From the NCBI GenBank assembly GCA_037367405.1, contig JAZKJV010005534.1, positions 186,001 to 250,000 of the forward strand: a DNA stretch of 64,000 nt. Direction: 5' to 3'. Below are positions 34,889-47,853 of this stretch, piece after piece. Numbering within the stretch: position 1 is the first letter of the stretch; the number at the start of each line of letters is the position of its first letter. A model generated the notes under the pieces. The model saw only the letters and a list, made by a program, of their open reading frames with translations. It was not told the DNA's origin and made no database searches. The DNA comes from Ottelia alismoides. Taxonomy: Eukaryota > Streptophyta > Magnoliopsida > Alismatales > Hydrocharitaceae. The translations under genes were made by a program, and so were the position numbers.

Positions 34889-37503
34889 TGACGAATTTGT
34901 GACTCATCACTCTAATTAGTTGAAATATATAGTTTTCTCCTAAGAAATTAGGTCATTCATATGTTAATATCATAAAATTAACTTTCATGCACTTGTAAAT
35001 AATTTGCATAAATTAGCATTCATTTCTGCATCCATATTCACCTGTACATTTTCACCTAATTTCACATATTTTTAATTAATTCATCCTAAATTCAATTGAC
35101 ATAAAACTAACTCCATTATGCACATATCACTAACCTTAATCAATGAAAATCCCCAAAAAAATACTAACATATATATATATATATATTTAAAATAAACTCA
35201 AACCCTAATTTAAAGATAAAAAGCAGCAAACACTAATATATCTCTCAAACAATGTCCAAATGTACTCTACTCACTTTTGAATTAATTTACATTCAAATAT
35301 CTAAAAATCAAGATCAAATTCAAAAGAATCAGAGTACATTTATGAAAATTGGATTTTGATACCTAACTCTGCATTGTACAGATTTATTGATTTTGATCTG
35401 TATTTCATTATCATATTTGATACATTTTGATTATTTTCCTTTTCATTTATTTATTTTATTCAATATTTTAACTAATCACATAAAAATATAACTCTAAAAA
35501 ATCATAAAAGCAATAAAAAGGACAAATTCTGGCTTGAGCTCACTGACCTAAACCACTTGTATATAATACACTCTCCTAATTTTTATGACTTATTTCTAAC
35601 TCACAAAAATCCAAAAAAAACTATTTTAATCCATTGCATTAATTTACATCATATTTGAGTTTTACACGCATGTATTCATCCACGGAAAATTAAATAAAAA
35701 TTACAAACTAAATTTGATATTTTATATTCAAAATATCATTAAAAATTCATATCTTGCACAACTCATCCCATTTGCGATTAGCCCCTTCATGAACATTGTA
35801 GCTTCCATTTAGATCCACATTTTTATTTTATGTATTTCTTTTGTTTGAGTCCGTTCATTATTTATTTTCCATTTTTCTTTACATTTTAATGCATGGTCAA
35901 AGTCTGGTCAACAGGTCAATGCCATATCTCACACATCCATTGGGCCATCTCAGACACTGGTCAACCCTCCTCCTGGCTGGGTCAACTTCGTTTTTTCCTC
36001 GTGCGCCTCATCCTCTGGCTGTTGGATCAGACTAATCAAATGGATCTTGATTCCCCATGCCTACTCATCTCCTCCTCACATGCCACGTGTGTGACACCTC
36101 TCTCCCTTCTTCTCCACGTGCTCAGCACGTACGATTGCCCCACAGCTGGATCTCCGAGATCCAACAATCACCAGATCGCATCCTACCTCTCGCCTTATGT
36201 TGCTCTTCCCTCTGATGTGTTGTCTTGTGCAACCCGCACCCACTTCACTGTAGCGCGGCCTCATCTCAATCGATCTTCGCCATGCATTGAGCCGAACCAC
36301 TAGCCCACATCTTCTCCGATCAGCTTCCAACTGCCTTGAAACCCTAATCCTAATCTTCGAAAAACCCAACACCCCCTACGACTCTAACCCTCACCCGATA
36401 ATCTCGACCACGAACCACCTCCTTATCTCTTCCTCTATATGCCTCTATCGCCTCCAACTATTGTAGTGAATCCCTCAAAACCAAAACCCTAATTCTTTTC
36501 CATCGCCCATCAAATGAAGCCCGTTATCTCCTATGCCTCTTCTATATATTTAAACCATGCTCCGATCAACCTTTGAGGTTAATCTGCCATATCCAATCTT
36601 CAACGATAAGGGGAGAGAGATAGAGGTCTTCAGAATGGTGACAACATCCCCACATACCTCCAGCAAAGACACCTCCGAAGGCGCGATCCATGGGCTCCTT
36701 CCGGTGTGTTGTTCCCCACTGAGTATTTGAGCCTCTCATCACCTTTCATCAGTGTTGATCAAGGACGATCACCGGAGAGAGTAGACACCCTCCATCTCCA
36801 GGCTTCACACCATCTTCTTCACCCTCTTATTATTATTCTTCTTCTTTTGATTTCATGCTACACAACACCCATAGCACGTCTCTTCTCTTCTTCATTTCAT
36901 ACTCGAACAATGATCGCCCTAACACCATAACACATCTCCTATTCCCCACAATTACCTTCTATCATCTCCACAACCTGCCACAACCATTGCTCCTCTCCAC
37001 CACAACCACTCGTAGCACCTCCACCCACCCCCACACTCACAGCAATAACACACCATGCATGGAGCACCATCGTCGGTTGATTAAGGGAAGGAAGAAAACC
37101 CTCAGGTGCTACAGTACATGTTAGATCAAGAACACCTTCAATCATGGTCGTTGGCGCTCGCCTAATTTCCAGCCTTCGATCTCATCATCGAACGCATCAG
37201 ATCACTTCTAGACATGCTATCAAAGCCTCAAGCCTTGGACGAACCTGAAGTAGCAAGCGACCGGCACATGGAGGCTCGGATTAAGCTGCCCCCCAAGGCA
37301 GTCACGCCTTACATGTAGCTGGGGACTTTTGCCCATAGACCCCCATGGGAATCCAGAATTGCAGAACAACCCCTCATGTGCAAGCATGTGCTACTTTAGA
37401 TAAATTACATCCATATCCTCGCAACTTTCAGGAAATCACAAGAATACCGCCACCAGGGTAAATTGCATTGAATCCCGATCGATTCTTAGATATTGAAGTG
37501 CAG
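34889..37503 (+). mobile_element. Athila-like LTR A (plus sense), part 1
   Basis: Begins TGACGAATTTGTGACTCATCA, like the Athila I LTR start read on its own sense strand (TGATGAATCTCGTATTCATCA). Collinear landmarks follow: CACTTGTAAATAATTTGCAT, CATATTTTTAATTAATTCATCCTAA and AATCCCCAAAAAAATACTAAC. Near 37430-37470 the block ACTTTCAGGAAATCAC...ACCAGGGTAAATTGCA matches Athila I near 14110-14165. A TATA box (TATATATTTAA) is at 36543-36553. It is interrupted at 37503 by LTR B and resumes near 41100. Short GC-richer open frames are not credible genes. Confidence 0.6.
36543..36553 (+). promoter_or_regulatory. TATA box in LTR A
   Basis: TATATATTTAA at the AT-to-GC transition of the LTR, in the same relative place as in the other Athila-like LTRs. 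Confidence 0.4.
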
Positions 37504-40500
37504 TGATGAATCTGCATTTCATCATCTTTATTTATTTATTTTAGCTTAAAATCCCTTATAAAACACATGTAAATAACACTAATTCCATTCTTTTACTAGC
37601 TCTAATTATTGTGTAAATATTCTATATTTATGACTATTTTAACCTAAAATAAATAAAGAAAGAAAGTAAAAATAAAGAAAATAAAGGATTGTATATATGC
37701 AATAGATACATGATGAATCAGACCCCGAGAGAAGGTCAAGACTTGACCTGATCAGCAAGGAAGAAAGTAGGGGAAGATAAGGCCTAACTACCAGAAAAAT
37801 CCAGAAAATTAACCAGTAACATGTATATTCATCGCTTGTACATTATTGTCTATATTACATACTCTTTAATTTATTACCAAATCTTTTGTAAATAACAATT
37901 ATTTCTTCTTGAAATTATGCATAAATTTCTTTTGTAAATAATAAAAATAATTACAATTAAAATCTATGTATATTGTGTAAACAACATCATTTTCCAAAAG
38001 CCACAAAGTACAAACTTCCAAGATCAATCTGCTCCACCAAGACTCCAAATTCATCAAACTCAATTTATTGTACTTAAAATTAAATTATCTTTAAAATAAA
38101 GGTAATTTCATAAAAATCAGAGTTAAGGTGTGAAATGTGACCAATTGGGGTATTATTGTATAATATACATGTATATTATGTATATTTTATTTAATTAATT
38201 ACTTTGTACATATTTATAAATATTGTATTTTCAACTAATTGTAAATATTGTGTTTAACTTAACTAAAATACAAATAAAAATCACAAAATCAAAAAAAATA
38301 AAAAATCATGTATATATTGTATATGTATCACCATGTATATATTGTACTTATACCTATTTAATTAACATAATTAATTAACACGTAAAAAATCAAAAAATAT
38401 CATTAAAACCCTAGTAAAATATTGTAAATAAATACAATATTAAATTATGTATATAAATAATTAATTAAAAATCCAAATATTATATATATAGGTATGCATA
38501 CCTATAATTAACACTTGATATTTATTTTAACCCTCGTATATAAATTATTTAGTTAATAATAAATCGCTAAAATTAACTTTAATTTATTCTAAATATTCTT
38601 ATTTACATCATGTAATTAATTAAATTCAATTTTGATTTTTTAATTCAAGTATTTAACTTTTTTGGCATGTTTTGTTGTTATCCCTATTCAATCTTATTCT
38701 CCACGCCATCTGATTGGCAAGCCCGGGTCTGTTGACCTGGGTCAACTAGCTGACTCTTGCCTCCTCTTCGCCAACCTCGCGTCCACCATTTCTTCTTGTA
38801 TGTTTCCCTCATTCATCATTCACTAATTGTTCACGCTTCCTTCTTCTATTGTTTTGGTCGCTCATCCCTCTCACTCGTTTGCATTCCATATCCACTCAAT
38901 CTGCCTTGATCTGCGCCTATTTTGCATTTCAAAATCCATCAAACGTCTCCATATAAATATCACCCCTCCACCTATGGTGAGAATTGATCCGTCTTTGGCC
39001 CACTTTTCTCCCTGTGATCGAGGTCTGGAGCAGCTTTGAGGTGACAGATCAAGCTCTCCACGGTTAGGAGTGTGAGATTCGAGTTGAAGAAGTGAATCTA
39101 GCTACGTCGTCAGAGTCATCCGTCGTACTTCTCTGCCCCTCCGCCACAGCCATAGATCGAGGTGATTTCCATCTTTCTTCCATTTCGTAGGTATCTTAGA
39201 TGGTTTATCTTCAGTTCGGCATATCTTCAATTCAGCATTCATCTTTCACTTTGATTTCATTCTAATCACTCAGATCATAAGTTCCATCCCTAATATTCGA
39301 TCTGCATGATCGAAGAAATTCTAATCATGTTCGACCCCTTAAGACTACACCAGCACATTCGCACCACTGTTCTCCACCCCGTCCACCATTCGAACACCTT
39401 CAGAACCTCCGAGGCCTGAAGTCCGGTCTCCTCTCTGATCACCTTCACCGACGACCCCCATCCATCCATTCCTTTCTGTGTTTGTGACATAATTTCTTAG
39501 TCCTAGGATATCTCCGAGCACAAGCTTACAACTTCAGGTCTTAGATCGAGCTTTGGCGCAAAGACCGAGACCTGGAGGATCCTTTTGAAAGCGAATCTTT
39601 TTCAACCTACGGACTTATGTTCGCATATCATTGAGCTTCATTGCGTCCTCCGAACGGAAGAGGAGGACCCAAGGGAGTTGTATCATTATTCATCAGAAGA
39701 TTTTGGGAGAACAAAGATTGAGTTCTCCCTAATCAAATCTCGACGGAGTCCACCTTCATCCCAATTCTTGAAGATCACCTCCCATATGTCAGATCAAGAA
39801 CTCCATGCCCCGTTTACACCTCATCTGTTAAAAAAAAAACCCCAAAGATGCACCGTAGATCAAGAGCCCATATATGATCAACGTCCTTCACTTCAGAATC
39901 CATCACCACTGTCAGATCCTAGCCATTGAGCATCTGAGTCATCCGAACATCCACGTTATTTAAGGGTACATTTGCACCATTGCCATTTCATTTACTTAAT
40001 TTTAAATAAGTCCCTGTGAGGACACATGTCATCTTGTATTTACTTGAACAATTGCACTTTCATCCTTCGCGTTTATTTTATTTGCACTTTATTCCTGCTT
40101 GAATTGTAGCTCGTGTGTTGCGTGTGATCTCTTGGGTTAATTGCAACAAAAATATTTTATTCTTATGTTATTATTCGGCCCTTGGAAATATTTTAAATTT
40201 ATATTGGTCCAATCCAGTGAGGAGTATGTGCCCATGCACGTGTTTTCTTGGGATTTTTGCACATTTCTCCTGTGACTTTTTATTTATTATTATTTAGTCT
40301 GCAAACTTAACAATTTACATTTTAGTGCATGTGAGTTTGCATTTAATTTCATCTTTAAATTCAAATATCAAAACATATCTAAAAATTCCACAAAAAATCA
40401 TATAATCTCCTGTTACATTCAACTTGCATCCACATTTTACATTTTACATTATACATTATTTTTATTAATTTTAAAAATTCAAAAACCTCATAAAAATTCC

Positions 40501-41100
40501 CCGTTTGTATACAAAAATCAATAAAAAAATATAAATATTGCATAAAAATTTCTAAAAAAATCTTGCATGCTTATTTTGATTTATTTTAATTTCTATCCAA
40601 TTTTCGCTTAATTCTTCATAAAAACCACAAAAATCTTAAAAATATTAAAAATTCATAGAAATTCAATTGGAAATCTAAAAAATCATAAAATGACTTTCTG
40701 GAAAATATAAAACCATCTTTTATTCTCTATATATGTCATCTGTTTTAAAAATATAAAAAAATATTTTTCAAAATAAAAATAAAAAATCACAAAACTAAAT
40801 AAAAATATAAAATTAAAATTCTATTAAAAAATACAAAAACCAAAATAAAATACAATAGCCTAGCATAGTATGCATAGTGTTTCATGCATTCTTTCATTGA
40901 TTTTTCATTGCATAGAATAACCTTTAGGTTTTTTGTAGCCTCCCTGAGTTCGATCTAGTTATCTATGTAGGTAAATTAAATAGCAAATTCTCTTGCTACG
41001 ATTCTTTACTAATGTTTGCTTGAGAATTGAATAAAACTTTTGTTGAGGGATTTTTAGGGTTGCAACGATAATATGCACATATTTTTTAATATTTAAAACC
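37504..41100 (+). mobile_element. Athila-like LTR B (plus sense), inserted in LTR A
   Basis: Starts TGATGAATCTGCATTTCATCA, then ACACATGTAAATAACAC, like a sense-strand Athila LTR start. A TATA box (ATATAAATA) is near 38951-38959. Near 40940-40985 the U5 landmark CTCCCTGAGTTCGATCTAG, then GTAGGTAAATT, appears. No PBS or internal region follows, so it is probably a solo LTR. The right end is approximate (41050-41110) and I found no clean target duplication. 37.5-38.7 kb and 40.3-41.1 kb are very AT-rich. Confidence 0.5.
38951..38959 (+). promoter_or_regulatory. TATA box in LTR B
   Basis: ATATAAATA preceding CACCCCTCC, at the AT-to-GC transition of the LTR. Confidence 0.4.
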
Positions 41101-41956
41101 CCGATTTTCCTTGTTTAACATCCAACCCCTCCAAAAGTCCAATTTGAAAGGATTTATAATTATTTTTACAATTAGATCCTTGAACTTCTATGGTTCATAT
41201 CTTGTGCATTCATGGTTGGATTTAGGTGCACTTTATATCATTTTGAGGCTTATTTAATTCTCTATTATATAGAACACTCAATTCCACATTGGAGACATTT
41301 CTGAGCTTAAATTAATTAAGGATTTATCTTGTTAATATTGAGTACATTCTTTCTGATTCATTGACTTTATTGATCCATAACTTGTGCATTGATTAGAGGA
41401 AATTATTTGGGAAATTAATTTGATCACACATCTCTGTAATTAATTGTTCATTGAGGGAGGGTTCTTGAATTCATTGTCTTGTCTCTTTGCATGCTCAGAT
41501 TGCTAGACCTATACCTGCAATTATCTCTCCATTCATCTTGCATCATTGATTTCCTCATTTAAATTTATAAAATTTGCATTTGTATATTTATTGCTCATAC
41601 ATTGCATAGCATTATTTTTTGCATCAAAATATTTGTAAAATTTATGCATCATATACCTTTATCCCAATAATTTAAAAATCATAAAAATATAGAAAATACA
41701 AAAACACCAAAAATATTCACTTCTTCTGAAAACTTGATTTTCTGAATTATTTAATAATTAATTTTGAACCCTCATATTAACTCACTGAGTTCAACCTTGG
41801 GACTTACTTAAGTAAAATAAATAGCTTGACCGCATTGAGATTTAATCTTATGTATTATTTCTCACTATAGTCATTTTTGATGGTTCTAGATTGGCTGACT
41901 ACATCAATTTCGACATAATTATCATCAATTAGCAATGATAATTTTTCGATTCATCA
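41100..41956 (+). mobile_element. Athila-like LTR A, part 2
   Basis: Resumes with CCTTGAACTTCTATGGTTCATATCTTGTGCATTCATGG and ATATCATTTTGAGGC, matching Athila I (sense) CCTGAACTTCATTTTAGCATATC and ATGTCATTTTGAAGC. The U5 landmark CACTGAGTTCAACCTTGGG, then ACTTACTTAAGTAAAATAAAT, is at about 41783-41821. The LTR ends CGATTCATCA at 41956. The flanks TTGGC (before 34889) and CTAGC (after 41956) are not a clean duplication. Confidence 0.5.
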
Positions 41957-42768
41957 CTAGCTCAGTTTTATTATCGGTCCGAGGCTAAGGTAACCTTGGT
42001 GTGCAACATGTGGCAACTTCCCCGACATTAGATGGGAGAAGCTCGACCCATCCTCAATCAAATGGTGCAACTCTTTGACATCCTCAACAATAGAAATTGA
42101 ATACCTCCAGGCAATCGAATATAGCTAGAGGTCCTCTTCACCTCTGTCTTTGTTCAAATCCCCCAAGAAGCCTCCTATTCAGTTGAGGTTGGCAATGATG
42201 GTTGCGATCGAAGAGGCTCAGTTGCATGGCCTAAATCTAGTGTTCCTTGGTCCCATAGAGGATGGAGTAATAGTGGAGCATGAAATAAAGGTGATGGTAC
42301 TCCTTGCGAACTGCCTAGAAGTATGTGATATGTTGGTAATGGGTCAAATACGAGCTCCTCATGGATTTCAATCTCTGATATATTGCCATCAACACATGCG
42401 TGTAAAGCTAGGACTCGAGGTTTGAGGTTCTCGATCCCTAGGGTTAACTGGAAGAAGTAGAGGTGTGGAGCTCCTGTGTGTACAAGAGAAAAGGAGAGGC
42501 GTGGATAAGGGCTCTAACATATAGATCGGAAGTGGGGAGAAAGACTAATGGAGGTTGATTTGGTCAGACTTTGGGGTTGAGTTAAATTGAAAGAAAATTA
42601 GATGAAGAAGAAGGAGATTCAGGAGTGTATGGGCAAAGAACTGATTGAAGAAGATGAAGAGAAATAAGGAAAAGAGGGGGTTTAATTGGTAAATGTAGTC
42701 AGGAGTTTGGGTGAAGCTCACAGGAACTTGTTCCGATTATGGCCTCAAGGAGCTCAATGAGAGTTGGT
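41957..42768. other. Unassigned segment between LTR fragments
   Basis: No PBS follows LTR A. An open frame at 42150-42425 (plus) has no recognisable motif. The segment may belong to the older LTR C. I could not confirm this. Confidence 0.35.
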
Positions 42769-43825
42769 TGATGAATCCATGATTTATCTACTTTATATGG
42801 TGATTTTAGCAGAATACTCTTAATAAATCACTAATTAAATCCCCTAGAATCAAATTATTAACATTCGCTAACCAAGCTAAAAAATAATGTTAAATTTTGT
42901 AATTAAATAACCTTTTTTAACCCGGATTATGCCTATTATTTTATGTAAAAAATAAAGTATTTTGACCTAATTTTTCTTCTATTATATTCTTTGATAAAAT
43001 AACTAACTTGGCATCAAGAATTAAAATCCATAAAAATTAGAAAATCAAAAGAAATTACAAAAATATGACGTTGTGTATTTTGCGCATATTTTATCTTTGT
43101 GGTTTTATTTTACAATCTTCTAACTTATGAAAAATCCATAAAAATTAGATTAATTATGTATATATTGTATATAAATTAAGTTAAAATGCAAAAAATCACA
43201 ATTGCAAAAATGTGGTATTTTATTATCTATAAAGTACCTCCAAAAATATTTTTTTGTACAGTTTACCTCTTTTGATTTTGGATCCTTCACGAAAGTTGTA
43301 ATCTCATCTAGACGAGCAACTTTCATGTTGACTACCTTTTCATTTGACTTCATTTTCTATTTCTTTTTTTAGTCTTTCTTCATATTTAATATTTTTATGT
43401 TTTATTTACTTTTATTTAATCATTAATTTTAATTCTTGTATTTTAATTATTTTATTTTTATTTATTTCACTTTCATCTTTATTCCTTTTTCTTCCATCTT
43501 TCTTTTCTTCTCTCTTCTCTCTCTCTCTCTTCAGTTCCTCTCTTCTCTCTCCTCCTTATTCTCTCTCTCCTGTCCCTCTCCCTTCTCTCTCCCCGGTCAC
43601 GTGCTCATCACGTGATCCCATCTTCCCAGCCATTCACCCTTCCCTCCTCTCGCAGTGCCCGTCGCCTCTCTGCCCGACTCCACGTAACGGCCACTGCCCC
43701 GCCTCCGCAGCCATTACCCTCACCTAATCCTATAAAACCATCGAGCCCCACCATTGTGGGGCATCCTCCATTCTAGAGAGAGAAGAGGGGAGCTTCAGTT
43801 GAGTCCAGTGATAGAGGAACTCCTA
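42769..43825 (+). mobile_element. Athila-like LTR fragment D (plus sense), truncated
   Basis: Starts TGATGAATCCATGATTTATC. It contains the conserved hairpin CTTCACGAAAGTTGTAATCTC...GAGCAACTTTCATG (43288-43327), a long CT-rich stretch (about 43490-43590), CACGTG at 43606-43611 and 43618-43623, and a TATA box TATAAAA at 43731-43737. It stops abruptly near 43825, where the sequence becomes that of the Athila II LTR in the opposite orientation. Confidence 0.55.
43731..43737 (+). promoter_or_regulatory. TATA box in LTR fragment D
   Basis: TATAAAA in a GC-rich context, about 30 bases before a GAGAGAGAAGAGG-type leader. Confidence 0.45.
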
Positions 43826-45772
43826 CATGCACGGTGGTCCTCCTCGGAGGCTACTGATGATCGGAGAAGAAGCGTTGGAGCCTCCCGCATCTGGAGAACC
43901 CCCCGATGGCGCAACGGAGCTTCGGAGAGCCCATGCAACACCGGCAGAGCTCAAGCTCCTGTGCTGAAGATGGAGGACCTCAGATGGTCCTCCTTTGACC
44001 TGCAAAATGGCACGAAGAGTAGGCTGCGTCGAGGGCAAAATGCCTCGACCCTATTAGGTGCGGAGTGGGTGGACGGTGCGTCGGAATGGACGAGCTCCAG
44101 CGAAGCGATGTCAGAGAAGCTCGGGTCCCAGTTCCTGTGCGAACTCCGTTGAACGGATGGGCGGAGAAGGTGCGGGGGAGTGAGGCGAAGGTGATGGTGT
44201 CGTCCGATGATCGAGATGTGGACGGGGGTGGTCGGAATCGAAGGGCGACGGCGAATGGGTGATTTGGGGCTAAACGGAAATTAGTGAAAGCTATGAAGAT
44301 CTAAGGCTACCTGATGGTCGATGTCGACTGGGGACAAGCTGACAGAGCTCTGGTCCTAGCCTCGAGGGCCGTCGATGCCCGAGGCTCGAGCACCACGCTG
44401 GTGGCGGCGCACGGCGGTACTAGGTCACCGGATCGATGGTCTGGACACCCTCTCCTCGCTGCGACACCACCGGCCGACTGCTGTCACTCAGGCGGAGATG
44501 GTGGAGGTCCTGGGGTGGAGAATGCGCAGCCAAAGATGAGTGAAAGGCGCGGCAGAGCTCAGGTCTTATACGGCTAGGGGTCCAGCTAAGAGAGGGTCGG
44601 GCGAGGAAATCGGAGTGCGGATCCCAAGAATCCACCTCGGGCGTGGATCACGGATGCACCAGGAAGAAATAGGACCCGGGATTAAGGGTTTTGATGATCG
44701 GGTCATGACGCAATAAATCCGAGAAGTAGGGTCGGGCATGCATGATCCGCGGGTTGTGGTCCAAGGGGGGAGTTGATCGGGGGGTCAACATCCCCCTTGA
44801 ACCAATGGAATGCGGCCACGTGGAAATGATTTGGAAATTCAAATTAAAATAGAAAATGGCCGAATTAATAAAAACTCAAAACATGAAAAATGTTTCTTTT
44901 ATTTTAAACTATTTTTTTGTGATTTTTATTATTTTTTTGAAATAAAAATAAGGTATATACAGTATAGTGCTATATACATAGGTATATACAATATTGATTT
45001 TTAATTTTTGATTTTTAATTAATTATTTTTGTACATTTTTATTCCCATTTATATTTTATTTATTTACAAGGTAAAATTTGGAATATTTTGGTATTTTTAC
45101 TTTATTTTTATTCATTATTTACAAGGGGTAAATAAATACTTTTATTTATATACATATATGTATACTATGGTGATGTTGATTTTTATTTTTTTTCTTTTTA
45201 TTTTATTTTTGTTTTTATGGTTTTTATTTTATTTATTTACACTATGAGATATAGAATATATACACTTTTTATGGGATTTTAGTTTAGTTATTTATAGGGA
45301 TAAATAAATAGCTATGTGGTCTTATGTACATGGTGGATATATACAAAGAAGGGTGCTTTTATTTTCTTTTTATTTTTTTCTTATTTTTATTTTAATTTAA
45401 TATTTACAAATATATAAAAATATATACAAATCCATTTTTATTTTTATTTTTAGAGGAAAATATTTTTATTTTATATACAGGTATATTTACATACATGAGC
45501 TTCCTTATCTCTCTCTACTTTGGCTTTTATGCGGTCAGGCCCATGCTGAGCCCTCCCTTGGGATTAGGTCGCTCAATATTTATTCTAAATATCTCCCTCT
45601 TTTTCTTTTGTCTCTTTATTCTTTTATTTATGCACAAAAACATGCTAATTATTTAATTTTATACAATGCATGCTTTTTGGTAATTATTTGTATTTACAGA
45701 TATCTACATGTATTTGCAAAGGTGTTTATAGCTAAAATATAAGAATAAAGAGTGATGAATGAGTATTCATCA
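43826..45772 (-). repeat. Athila II left (3') LTR, truncated
   Basis: Matches 58030-59987 of the right LTR with only about 11 bases of net indel. The inner part (equivalent to 56120-58030) is missing and replaced by fragment D. Ends TATTCATCA at 45772. Confidence 0.88.
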
Positions 45773-45785
45773 CCCCCTATTCTTA
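45773..45785 (-). promoter_or_regulatory. Polypurine tract of Athila II
   Basis: Minus-strand TAAGAATAGGGGG abuts the 3' LTR. Confidence 0.7.
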
Positions 45786-47853
45786 ACTTTGCTAGTCCCT
45801 TAGCAAACACTTATTTGAAAAAGAAGTGAAAAAGGAAAAGAAAAAGAAAAGGAGGAGAAATGCATGGATCAAGGTTGATTATTAAACTTGCCTTCATTAA
45901 ATTGAAATATGGAGCTCGATCAGATCTTTGGATTATTAATGTGTCGGAACCTTATTTGAACTTAAGTTTAAAACTCAACAGCCTCTAAGTTCCACCAATC
46001 TATAATCAAGACTCCTCAACAATCCAGATCAGAACAAGTCTACAAACACAAACCCTGAAGACTATGAGTCTTTCCTTGTACTGTGAATGTGAAATATAAG
46101 CTCTCCACCTCAGAAGTGGCAACTTGACAACCCTCCCCAACAAGATAACTCTATGACCCCAGTCTGGCCACTCTTTCCTCGAGGAGCGGGGTATTCCCTT
46201 CTAAGTTCAAGTACAATCGGCTCAAGAAGAGGGGGAAGAAGAGAATGGACCATGGCCAGTGTAGCCATGTATCCTTGGGAGCTCAACCAGTGTAGACAAG
46301 TCTCCCTGCTGCAAGCTACATAAGGTGGGACATGAATCTCAAGCTTTGCTTATTGCACTATATACATACTCAGGTGGGATTATCATTTTCTATCAGACCC
46401 ACCACGTTTTTGGAGTTATTTTCTTTTTGCATTTTTTTCAAGTGCATCTATACAACATATACATGTGCAGCATATATACAAGGAGTTTTTCCTCTTGATC
46501 CAGTAGACTATCCCTCTTTTGAAGCATTATTGCAACCCACAACTCCTGTCGTTAGACCTCATGGCAACCGGACCAAGTTGAGACACACTTCCTTCACTAA
46601 AAGAAGAAGAGAGGTTCCGCCTAGAAGTACTACCCTCATATGCTACCCCAAGTCAAGGAAGACTGCCTCCTCACCACCTCATCCGTAGAGAGCTCGGTGC
46701 AAAGTGCTGGTCCAAGTAAAGCCATTGTCCATATGAGTCATGTGTGTGTTGTTAAGTGCTCTACTTAGGCTCATTGAGATGACATGTGATCATAGCCTAG
46801 TGGACTCAAAGAATTAAGTCACCATGGACCTGAAAAGCCTTAATCCTAAGCCCTATAAGGTTCCTTTTAGAATTAGGTGGATTAAGATCTTAATCAAGCT
46901 CCATTTCCCAATTTAATTCCAGGCTAGTTTAAATGTCAACTATAATCCAGAAAAAACTATATACATATATATAAAGATGCTATTTACACAATATTTACAA
47001 ACATGCAAAATTTTTGAAAAATGTTTTGAAATCATGAATGTATGCATGAATGCAAGTTTTGCAAAATATTTACACAAATTTACACAAGATTTTTGCAAAC
47101 TTTTGATTTTCAAAATATTTGGAAAAATTTTATATTATATACATAATTTTGTTATGAAAATATTTACACAAACTTTACACCAAAAAGTTTTTGAAAATAT
47201 TTTTACAAAAATAATTTGTACAATAGCTATGTATGTGCAATAAAAGATTATTTACAGGGAAAATTTTTAATTTTTATGGATTTTGGGTTTTTAGCCATTT
47301 TTATTTATTAACACACTCACACAAAGTACGAGTTATGGCTAAAGTATATATGAAATATATACACACACCCCTATACTTAGCTCGAACGATGTCCTCATAG
47401 TCAAGAGCGATGAAGAAGACATAACTCATGCTATGTATAGGGAAGTGAAAAGGAAGGCTATATACAAAAACGAACGAATGAATAGAAAATCAAGAAGATC
47501 TCGGCTTTTCTCCCTATACTTAGGATCAAATAATCCTAAGTATAGCAGGCTGTACACAAAGGGAAAACCGAGTAAAGAATGTACAGGGTCTACCCCCCCT
47601 ATACTTAGGGTAAAATATCCCTAAGTGTAGGTAGCAAAAACAAGGGTAAAATGAATCAAAAGAAAGACCCAAAAGTCCTACATCCCCCCTATACTTAGGG
47701 TAAAGTACATCCTAAGTATAGCATAATCAAAGAGATAAGGAAAGGGATGTGGACTAAAGAATGGAATGATATGGACATCTGGATCTATACAGGTCGGGAG
47801 AACAGTGATAATCAGGCGTGAGATGCAATAGATGTGAGTCAAAAGACCACATC
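45786..47853 (-). other. Pol-to-LTR spacer of Athila II, no env-like ORF
   Basis: About 2.07 kb without a usable open frame. The outer part is mixed sequence. 46960-47320 is AT-rich with repeated ATATTTACACAA units. 47368-47721 holds four PPT-like hairpins, listed separately. Confidence 0.7.
47368..47721. repeat. Array of four PPT-like hairpins
   Basis: Four inverted repeats built on CCCTATACTTAG: 47368-47443 (long, imperfect), 47514-47545 (CTATACTTAGGA ... TCCTAAGTATAG), 47598-47631 (CCTATACTTAGGG ... CCCTAAGTGTAGG) and 47689-47721 (CTATACTTAGG ... CCTAAGTATAG). On the sense strand each yields CTAAGTATAGGG(GG), nearly the PPT motif of Athila I (16376-16390). Loops are 8-11 bases in the last three. 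Confidence 0.8.

Noticed and set aside
42150..42425. Plus-strand 91-codon ORF as a host gene
   Set aside because: No motif, inside a pile of LTR fragments, and no leader or splice context.
43344..44577. Open frames in 43.3-44.6 kb and again at 57.9-58.8 kb
   Set aside because: LTR sequence shared by the Athila II LTRs and CT-rich LTR D sequence; no domains.
47368..47721. CRISPR-like array
   Set aside because: Only four imperfect inverted repeats with irregular spacing inside a plant retrotransposon; no cas genes and the wrong kind of genome.
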